Shown here one piece after another: positions 55,571 through 64,000 of a stretch of 64,000 bases of DNA. The stretch is from Chrysopilus asiliformis. Its lineage: Eukaryota; Arthropoda; Insecta; Diptera; Rhagionidae. The notes under the pieces are model-generated. The model searched no databases and was not told the DNA's origin. It saw only the letters and a list, made by a program, of their open reading frames with translations. The stretch lies in contig OZ035961.1 in the NCBI GenBank assembly GCA_964034945.1, positions 31,832,184-31,896,183 on the forward strand, in the 5' to 3' direction. Numbering within the stretch: position 1 is the stretch's first letter; each line of letters opens with the position of its first letter. The translations under genes and the position numbers were made by a program.

Positions 55571-56128
55571 TATCGGGTTTTTCAATAAGGACATAACAAT
55601 TTTGTATTTAAATAAAACACAGAATAATTGAGATATCGGGATGAAATTTATTCCAGGTGTAGTGGACATGTTACATTTAAGTATGAAATTCGATGTCGTT
55701 CATATGGCTACCGCGAGCACGTTTGCAGATTGATTTTTTGGAGCCAATTTCTCACCACTCTTCCACACATATCAGCCGGAACGTTGGCAATTGCCACGTT
55801 CGATAGTGTTCCTGAGCTCCTCTAACGTTGTTGGCTTGTTGGCATAAACCAACGATTTAACATAACCCCATAAAAAGAAATCCAACGGCGTTAAATCGCA
55901 TGAGCGAGGTGGCCAATCGACCGGACTATTTCTCAAGATTACACGATTACCGAACCTTCAATAGATCAATTGTTTGACCAGCTGTATGACATGTAAACCT
56001 AAAAAACCTTAAAAATAAAAAATGTAAACCTTGACTGACGTTTTAGCATTGCCAGATCATAAAAAAAGTTTTAGGGTGCGTTTTTATTAAAATAAAAAAT
56101 GGTTATGTCCTTATTGAAAGACCCTTTA
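55571..56128 (-). mobile_element. Mariner-like deletion derivative, copy 2 (element 55573-56126)
   Basis: Same family as 8600-9152. Terminal repeats GGGTTTTTCAATAAGGACAT and GGGTCTTTCAATAAGGACAT are flanked by TA (55571-55572, 56127-56128). Length 554 bp. The C-terminal coding part is shared with copy 1, but the sequence beyond the deletion junction (about 55945-56010) differs, so the two copies record different internal deletions or later rearrangement. Confidence 0.88.
55677..55945 (-). pseudogene. Mariner-like transposase C-terminal remnant, copy 2
   Basis: On the minus strand: WPPRSCDLTPLDFFLWGYVK then LVYANKPTTLEELRNTIE, the region of the third catalytic acidic residue and C-terminal helix of the family. 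A one-base insertion shortly after (ERG instead of EREI) shifts the frame. A second shift near 55725 separates the body from the conserved SHMNDIEFHT tail and stop (55677-55679). Compared with copy 1 it keeps the more typical DLTPLD spelling and the tail, but lacks the MVKFTNEQR start. Not functional. Confidence 0.85.
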
Positions 56129-56875
56129 CATCGCCACCCTATTTATACTATGATCCGACAAACAAAATATGCACTAGTTAACATAAAACTCCCTGATTTG
56201 CATGAAATTTCGCTTATAAGTAAGTTTTGGGATTTTATCAACAAAATTAAATGAAAAAAAATAGCTTGTAGGCTTTCTGGAAACGAATTATCTCTAATTT
56301 CATTTTATTTATGGGTTTTAGATTTTTTTTAAATTTTTTTTAAGCAACAACTTAAGCGCCACTGCAGCTGAGTTTTGGTATGAAGAAATAACAAAAAAAA
56401 TTTTTTTGTAGGGTAGAGCAGGTCGCATTGGCTATAGGGGCACATTGCTTACCGCTTATTTTTTCCTGAACTTTCAATCGAAAAAAATCGAAAAAAATAT
56501 AATTACATCTCTGAAAGTTGTTACAAAGTTTGATAATTGTGCGCAAACTCTTGCCCGGTATAGCTGGGTTAAAGCGTTTTATCTATGCGACGCTAAATAT
56601 TTTGGCTGTAAGTTATTCTATTTTTTATTGCTTTATATACTTTGTTTTGTTGTTCGTTATTGTATGGAAAATCGAATTTCAATTAAGTAACAATTTTAGT
56701 GAAAAAGTACTTCTTTGTGTCAAAAATTAAATATTTGTTGAAAAAACAGCGCATGGGACATATTGACCATCTACATGTTGGGGCATATTGGTCAGGGGTT
56801 CAATGTGCCCCATTGCTTGTTTTGCCGAAATTTCTGTAAATAATGTGTTTTTTTTTCAAACAAATAAATTGCACA
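56129..56875. other. Non-coding interval, possible remnant of a GGGGCA-type element
   Basis: At 56410-56450 GTAGGGTAGAGCAGGTCGCA and GGGGCACATTG, and near 56770-56815 GGGGCATATTGG and GTGCCCCATTG, resemble the G-rich motifs of the element at 20279-21440. No matched pair of ends was found. Confidence 0.35.
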
Positions 56876-56879
56876 ACTA

Positions 56880-57295
56880 TTCATCCATAAAAAATTTCAA
56901 GTCGCTATCTCAATGTGTTCTCAACTTATTTAAAATACGTAAAATGGACAGACCGATAGGCAAATGCACATCCCCATAATTTTGCCTGAAACGGATCTTG
57001 TAATGATCAGAAAGTTTTTCTAAAAAGTGGTCGTGATCGGATCATTACTTTCCTCCCTCCCTCGTACAAACGAAACCGTTTTTCGCAATTTTCTCAAAAA
57101 CGGTAAATCGTATTGAAAAATTTATGAAGCTAAAATGTGTTTAGAAAATGATTTTCCTTAACTCATCCATACATCAAAATTTCGTTCTCCAACATGAATA
57201 AATTTTTTTTATTGAAAATTTATCTGTCCTCATATAGAGTATTTGACAATTGGCCCTTGGCAATTGTAGCTTTTCTAATGTTTTTGGTTTGTATT
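56880..57295. repeat. Diverged, rearranged DINE-like fragments
   Basis: At 56888-56965, AAAAATTTCAAGTCGCTATC and a short GACAGACCGATAGG core read in plus orientation. From about 57050, TTTCTCAAAAACGGTAAATC through TTGGCAATTGTAGCTTTTCT reads in minus orientation. Two halves in opposite orientation imply an inversion or two fragments side by side. Confidence 0.5.
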
Positions 57296-57937
57296 TTGAA
57301 CAAAATTTTTATTTTTATTATCTTTTTACTAATTTACACTGTGTTTTACTTTTTCTTCAATATGTATCGTCAATGTATCCCACCCCATGGTCACAGGTGC
57401 CCCACACATCATTTAAAAGAAACTAAACTCAAATAAGGGAAAGTACAAAGGAAATATTTCGGACAATTAATATATAAATTAATAGAAATTTCGAGACCAA
57501 AATATATAGCAACAAATTGTTTAGAGAGATTTAGGCAAAAAAGGGCCCATTGGTCTACCTACACTAGATTGATGTATATTTGGAATGAAAAAAAAACGAT
57601 CTAACAGCTTGCGTAGTTTTTGAGAAAAATTGCTTAAAAAGCCTTCATTTTCATGTATTTCGACATACTACTTCCACAAATGAAAAAAAACATAAAAGAG
57701 AAGTGACAAAAATTAAGTTTAACAGAAGAAAAGATAAGTTTTCTGAACGAAACCCACATTTTTATATCAAGTTAGTGTTTCTTATAACGTGATTTCCTAC
57801 AGCGCGGCATTTTTCAGGAACCTAACTACTGCGTTGATGGAGGCCCATGTGTATTTTCTCAAAGAACAAGCAGTATGAAATGGGACTATGTACAAAATGT
57901 AGTTTGTGTACTATATGTATATGAGAACCATAAACAG

Positions 57938-58032
57938 TGAAGCCTGTATAAACCGGACTTACAAGGGACCAGCATATTTGTCCGGCTGAGACAGGTTTCC
58001 GGCTTAGACAGGTTTCCGGCTTACACAGGTTG
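57938..58032 (+). mobile_element. Possible pogo/Tigger-like terminus
   Basis: CAGTGAAGCCTGTATAAACC with CCGGACTTACAAGGGACC resembles CAGT-starting pogo/Tigger ends. The phrase GACAGGTTTCCGGCTTA is tandemly repeated just inside. The opposite end was not found, so this is a solitary end. Confidence 0.4.
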
Positions 58033-58566
58033 AACTAACAACACTTATGTTTAATTTTGTTTTACGATAGTATAAATATGTACAAAAATGTGTGATGAAA
58101 CCTATGGCCATGCATGCTTCAGTTTTTAAACTCCAAAAAATGCCTTCATGCTGGAACAATGTTTTGGTTTTTAAAAAAATGGTTCTTGGACATACCTGTG
58201 ATCATAAACAGCAGATAAATTTCGAAAAAATTTCTTTAGAGGTTTTATATCTTTAGAGGTGATACAAAAAAGCCCGAATTAAATTGTTGTCTGATGTTTT
58301 TATGCACGATGGCATATCTTCCCTTTTCCTTTCTCAAGACCTACTTGGGACTTTTTTCACTTCATATTTTCGCCTTTTGCGCCTATGTATTGAGTTTATT
58401 AACTTTGCGAAAGACTTTGTGGATTTTCAATGCTTTTTATACTCTATACCAGGAGCTTCGCCCATCACGGTGGAAAATTTCGGTCGAATTTTTCAACTAC
58501 ACTCAACTGTTTTGGGTTTAAAATGATAAAAGGGTTTAAAAGACGAATTTTCTATGGTTTTAAACT

Positions 58567-59267
58567 TTTAGATTGAGTTTTTGAACTGTTTGAAGTTTAA
58601 ATGTGCCTTTTTAAGCCAGCTTAATTGAAAAGGTAAACATAAAAAGTTGAAAATTTATACTTTTAAATTTTAAACTAAAAAATCGATTTTTTTCTAAAAT
58701 AAAATTTTGTAAACAAAAAGTGAAAAATTAAACCGAAAATACGAAAAATTTAGATTTTGGGTTTGATTTTCCAACCATTACACGTTTAAAGTGTTTTGCG
58801 CCGAGTTGTTGATAAAGCAAGTATACTAGCTCAACATTGTGGATCAGAGTAGCTCTCGTTCAGCCTATATGAAGCCGGAGGACGTGGGTTCGAATCTTGC
58901 CAAGAAGCGGCATATTGATTCCAGCCAGTGAAAACTTGCTCTAAAAAAGTATGACGCAAGAAAATGCTTTTTAACAAACACCCTTACAAATGTGACAATT
59001 TGCCCTCTTGCAACAAAACCTTATAAATGTGGCAATTTTAAATGTGGAATCTCCCTTTTTGATCTAAAAATTCAACTTTTTTGGTTATAAAATCAACCAA
59101 AAAGGTGAAAATTTAAACTCCTTGTATTTCGTGGAAAATGGCTTTGAGTTTATGTTGTTTACAAATTTTAAACTTTTTGGTTGAAAATTTAAACTCCATT
59201 TAGTTAGAACAAATATGTAAACTTAAAAAGTTTAAAAACTCGACTAAAATTAAAAACTCGACTAAAA
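58567..59267. repeat. Inverted-repeat element with GTTTAAA motifs and a tRNA-like B box
   Basis: The left part (TTTTAGATTGAGTTTTTGAA and following) pairs imperfectly with the minus-strand right part (TTTTAGTCGAGTTTTTAAAC). AGTTTAAA-type motifs are dense on both sides. In the middle, GTGGGTTCGAATC (58885-58897) fits a pol III B box; an A box is weak. The layout parallels the TA-flanked element at 49507-50090, but with a different motif. Boundaries are approximate and no target duplication is seen. Confidence 0.45.
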
Positions 59268-59629
59268 GCTGACCGCTTCGTAGTCCAACCTCTACCCAGG
59301 GGTCGGCCTCTCCATACCGTCAGGTTGCTGTTACCACCTCTTTTCGGCTTTGGTATCTACTCCGCTTTCCGTCTCGCATTGAACTTCATCAAAAACTCAT
59401 TAAAGTTTCAAAACACGAAAAATATTCTTAAAAGGTTGAAGGATTAATAAAAACATTATGAGAAAACGGGAAAAAAAAACATTTTTTTTTGTAATCAGCG
59501 GTCTATATGTATTTGTAGGTTATCTATTCCAAATGCATTTTTGAATGTTTTAACCATATCGTTTCAAGATAACGGACAATTGTGAAATATGAGAAAATTC
59601 TGATTGCTTAATGGAATCAAAACCACTCC

Positions 59630-59870
59630 TACCGTCCTTCCCTAGGCAAATGTAATACTTTTTTTCTATTTTCTCGAAAAAGGTGCGAAAAATTTATGAA
59701 CTCAAAATGTGTTTAGAATATGATTTTACGTAACCGATCCATACATAAAAATCGAGTCGGACGACTCCTTCCTTCCTTTCCCGTAAAATTTTGTCTGTCC
59801 TTGTACAGAGTATTTGGCGATTGGCCATGCAATTGTAGCTTTTCTAATGTTTTTTGTTTGGGTTCAGAAC
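59630..59870 (-). repeat. Diverged DINE-like fragment
   Basis: TTTCTCGAAAAAGGTGCG, AAAATGTGTTTAGAATATGA, CATACATAAAAATCGAGTCG and GCAATTGTAGCTTTTCTAAT are in family order, matching the diverged copy at 47040-47460. Old fragment. Confidence 0.55.
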
Positions 59871-62800
59871 GAATTTGTATTGCACATTAGTGTACAGAGT
59901 GTAAAACTAACTTTGGCATAAAAACTGAAAAATTCTACAACATTTACCACTTCGGTGTTTTTATTTATGATAGGACACAATGTTCAACCAATCTATAGAC
60001 TGGAAAAGCGTAGCAAAGATGTGCCATTTTACTGCTTAATAAACATATAATATAACTCGCACAGTCATAACCTTTGCCTCTATACCTTCACCAAATGAAA
60101 TGTCAATAGCTAATTCGTTTAATAAACAAGACGCTTCGTTTGGTTTTATAGCAACATTCCGAAGTTATATGTTTGCTAAGCGAATTCTATTCTTATACCA
60201 GCGAACAAATAAACCAACATATTTCCAACGAAAATAGCCCTTTAACTTGGCAAAAATGTCTATCTTGACGTTTTCAGACGGACTTTTTATTGAAGAATTG
60301 TCGTAACACTTTGCAGTGTAATAAGCGTTAAGTGCAACAAAATTGACAACGGTATAATAGGGTAAATTCCCTCAATTCCGGTCCTTGTTTCTACAATAGG
60401 AAAAAATTGACTGCCAACGGTTATGTTATCCATTGGGTGAAATGTTCCGTGTAAACGTTCCTTTCCCTCCGTGGTCATCTTTGGCTATACTATCGTCAAA
60501 GTGAAAGGCAAGGAAAATATATGTTTAAATACGGCTATAGGTATGCTCTACGAATATATGGTGTTGCCCAATTCAAATAATACATTCAAAGAAATTTTGT
60601 GTACAAGAAGTTTATGCTCAAAAGTTTATTAGAAATACATATTTTGAAGCACTATATCAAATTTACCTTTTTAAATGTAGGTACAATTATTGCTTCCAAT
60701 ACTGATGCAATACTGTCGAACAGGATTTATGTTTATCTGTTTAATAATCATAAAGTTGACATCCTAAACAATCCAAGTGAGGAGCATATTGTTCAGCACG
60801 TAGTCGGAGTTTGAGGGGAAAGCTTTGAGCTTGAATATCCTCTGGAAGCCTTCGGTATATTGTGGTTCTATATTATATTATGTTATATTATATTCGTGTA
60901 CTTATAATCATATACTTATCTTGAAACTATGATTTCGTTTCAAAATAAAATTGATTAAATAAAATTTTCGTTGTATTGCTAGATTTGTGAAATATTTTAA
61001 AACAAATTTTCTTATATTTCTTGCTCAGGAATCATTCAACATAAGTTCATGTCCTTCCGTCAGGTTATCGTACCGGATCGTTACGGAACAAGAATATGTT
61101 GCACATGTAAACTATGCTCTCAAAACCACTACCTCCAAAAGCTCTCCAACTATCATTAAAATTGTTTCTTTTCCTTGGTTTTATTTTCTTTTTATTTAGA
61201 AATTTTGTTGCTGATGGTGTCTGACGGTGGGTTTGCTATCAGTGATGATGATGTCGTTGGAGTTTTTCCACATCGGACAGCATAAAAAGTTTTTCCCTCG
61301 TGCTAAAGTGAAAAGTTTTTCCTACTTTTCCGTGATACATATGCAGCTAAATAAGTCTTATGTAGCATGAAGCATACTGAGCTACGACAACGATGATGAC
61401 GATGATAACGACCACAACATTTGAGGGTGAACCGCACACAAAACAGAAAAAAAATATACAGAAAGAAACCGATTTCAAGCAAAACTTTTATATGATAAAA
61501 GTTTACTATAGTCGGGAAGCTTTTTACCACCTCCTGTCGCAATGGGAAAATGCTTTTTAAACACTAAACATCTATAACTAAACTGAATGCCAGCGCCAAT
61601 TCCAATAAATAGCACACAATAAACGAGATTTGTCACACAGCAGTGAAATACTGGTCGTGATCAGCACTATTGGAAAATAATCGGAAAAGAAAAATGGAAA
61701 TTCTTAAAGGAAAGAATTTTCTAAAATCATGAAATAAATAATGAAAATTCTTTTCTTTTGTTGGTTGTTGTTGTTGTTGTTTTTTATTCGTGCCCTGTGA
61801 AAAGTTGCACCCGATGTGGAAAAGGAAAAGTTTTCCCTTTTATCTACACGATTTGAGAATAAGTTTTTCAAACAATATAAACTGATGGGATACGGGCGCC
61901 AAGCTTTTCATCGAGAAATGAGTAATTGCCACACACACATTCACCGCTACACACAAGATTTTCTCGAATATACATATATAGCGAAGAAAGCAACACTGTC
62001 GTGCCGAAGGCGATATTCTTATCGAAAAATTCTATCGTCTTAGATATCTGCTTTCAACAATTCGCATTGCGAATTTTCGTATTATTTTGTGCGTTTCGAA
62101 ATCGATTCGATTTCCGATATAAATTCCAAATCACTTGACAATTAATCCGGGAAAAGTTTTTCAATCGCGGATCCACAAAAATTTTGTACGTGTGATGGAC
62201 AATATCGAACGCACGGTACTCTCAAATTTTCGAAATTCCAGAAAGAGATAAATATGTCTTGAGGTGCAGCTGGCCAACGTAAATAGCTCTATATTGGATA
62301 TATAGAGAGCTTTCCCCCCCAAAAAAAGCAAGCTTTTCGCATATGGAAAACCCGGAAAATTTTATAACATTGTCTCTGTCATCACTAGTCGACATAGTGC
62401 TGTTTCATCGCGTTTGCAGCTAAAAAGTCCGTGATACGAACGAGATAAACGGAATGAGACCGGAAGCGCGATTTCCCGTCTTACTTTTGTCTTATTTTAT
62501 CTCTTAGTAGAAATTCATTTCCCTCTTCCTTGATGATGGCGACGTGAGCTGTCTATCCTTCGAATTTCCTGCATTTACCCTATACGAAAATTCGTACTCT
62601 CTGAACACATTTTTAAGGGGCACATAACATAGAAACGACCGACGGCTGTAGCAAGTTTTGATGAAATAAGAAACATGCGCCATTGCAATAGTTTTCAATG
62701 TTTTCCATGAACTGGGAAAATATTCATGTAAGATTCTAACAAAATCTTGAGGTATTATTGTGCCGTTGAAACCAAGACTCTTCCCCTTCTTCATCGACCT

Positions 62801-63479
62801 CAACTGTCATGGTTATTCCGATGCCAAATTCCGTTATCGATTTCGCGTCTGGGAATATATTGGAAAAGTAATTTCATTTGTCATAAAATGAAAATGAGCC
62901 GCCTTCCGGAAAATTGCAAACAGTAAATATGTAGATTGAAGCATGGTTTTAAAATGAATACCGTCACTAGATGTAGGGAACATAAAATATAAAGGACACT
63001 ATAATAAACATGTTGTATGGACGTCTGTAAAAAATCTGATTTCTTAAATTAAGGACATCAAACAATTTTTAGAATAAAGTACAGTTCTGGAAAATATTAG
63101 GTGGCCTTTATCGGAAACTTTGATAGAGAATATAAAATTTTCTATATTTTTTCCTAATATTTTTATATATCTCTAACGGTTCTCAAGATATTTTTAAAAA
63201 ATTCGGTTTTTTTTTCAAAATCTTTCGACAACCCTTTCCAAAATGTCTGAAATCATTACAATCTAATTCGAGAAATGATTAATTAAAAAAACTCTATTGG
63301 TCATTTTCGGCGGTTTTTAAACGGAGAAATTTTACAGATCCCCGCATCCGCATTATTTTCAACCTCCGCATCTACAGATGTCATAAAAACAATACCCGCA
63401 GATACTGTATACTAAATCTGGAACTCAATAAAATAAATCTTTGCAATAAAGATTCTAAACGAAATCAGTTAAAATATCT
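59871..63479. other. Non-coding interval
   Basis: No gene supported. The minus-strand frame at 60287-60478 (63 codons, ending beside an AATAAA) has balanced codons but no domain. A (GTT)n microsatellite lies near 61759-61780. GA/TC-richer text around 61200-62500 has several short frames without domains. Confidence 0.45.
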
Positions 63480-63605
63480 GTGTCTATTTCATACGGTTTG
63501 TCATACTGTTTGCAGGTCAATCAAAAATAGTAAATTTTAATGAAAAAAATAAAAAACCCATTGCCCAGCTATTTCTAAAATCAATAGCAAATTGTCGTAA
63601 AACTA
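63480..63605 (+). repeat. Dispersed repeat block Z, copy 2
   Basis: Matches 16165-16310 by GTCTATTTCATA, TTTGCAGGTCAATC, TTTTAATGAAAAAA and CTATTTCTAAAAT in order, same orientation. Class unknown. Confidence 0.5.
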
Positions 63606-64000
63606 AAACGAGCCTGATTTTTTAAAATAATCATCACAGTTGAAAAATTAATGACCAAAAAAGGGTACGCGCCTCTACTAGTAGACTAGTCGCTATAGTT
63701 ATCTTTCAACTGAGACCACCCATTTAAAAAATGAAGCTCGTCATAGTAAGTCCGTTTCAGATTTTGTTAAATCTGCCATTTTTAGACGTAAAATATCTCC
63801 ATATATTATCGAAAATTTTCCAACTATGAACGAACATGGGTTTTAAATATTACAGCAGCGAATCAAATTCCAATTCATATCTTGTCTTTATTTTCAACCT
63901 GTCTGGAAAGTTCACCTACAAACTTATCTAAATTCTCTAATTGTCGACAGAAAATCTAATTTTCCTGAGTTTGGATGATGGCAGTAAAATCTAAAGAACG
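63606..64000. other. Non-coding end of window
   Basis: I see nothing supportable in the last 400 bases. Confidence 0.45.

Noticed and set aside
60287..60478. 63-codon minus-strand frame with balanced codons followed by AATAAA
   Set aside because: No recognisable domain, no upstream exon or promoter evidence. Kept only as a note within the interval entry.

Overview
The window looks like gene-poor, AT-rich chromosomal DNA from a fly (Diptera, probably Brachycera). I find no intact host protein-coding gene, rRNA or functional tRNA. Every long open frame I checked is either non-conserved AT-rich DNA or falls inside a transposon-derived repeat. The best taxonomic clue is a 0.5-0.6 kb repeat present in seven near-complete copies. 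Each has a hairpin at one end, 13-bp subterminal inverted repeats containing ACCCGTATGG, and a (GACA/GACG)n core. That is the architecture of the DINE-1/INE-1 ('mini-me') non-autonomous Helitrons of flies. The species is not determined.

Layout. 1-12 kb: a TA-flanked inverted-repeat element (2163-3095), a 0.9-kb hAT-type element with a perfect 8-bp target duplication (4290-5202), a foldback (5253-5443), a GGGCAYC-ended MITE (7507-7740) and a mariner deletion derivative (8600-9152). 12-22 kb: two head-to-tail DINE-like elements (12349-13502), dispersed repeat blocks, two TTAA-flanked piggyBac-type MITEs (16717-16900, 17141-17359) and a second TA-flanked element (20279-21440). 22-26 kb: a run of good splice signals (23.4-24.7 kb) that could be a spliced non-coding transcript. 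26-34 kb: the second hAT copy in opposite orientation (26710-27606), a CCC-ended TTAA MITE (28812-29039), Helitron ends, DINE copies C and D, and an almost perfect 60-bp-arm hairpin (32645-32773). 35-45 kb: DINE copy E, a 438-bp TIR element, a Helitron-type unit (40585-42209) holding three further elements, and a Harbinger-type element (43646-44386) that carries a small two-exon Myb/SANT (zeste-like) gene remnant. 46-51 kb: a hAT-type nest (46292-47948), DINE copies F and G, and a TA-flanked element with a tRNA-like core (49507-50090). 53-60 kb: a second mariner derivative, diverged DINE-like fragments and a second tRNA-like-bearing inverted-repeat element. 60-64 kb: mostly featureless.

The window reads as a record of repeated transposition. 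Cut-and-paste families (hAT, Tc1/mariner, piggyBac, Harbinger) survive mainly as short non-autonomous derivatives, joined by rolling-circle Helitrons, and several are nested. Family names rest on terminal motifs, target-site duplications and recognised protein fragments read by eye; no database search was possible. Coordinates of elements with clear target duplications are exact to a base or so; others are approximate.
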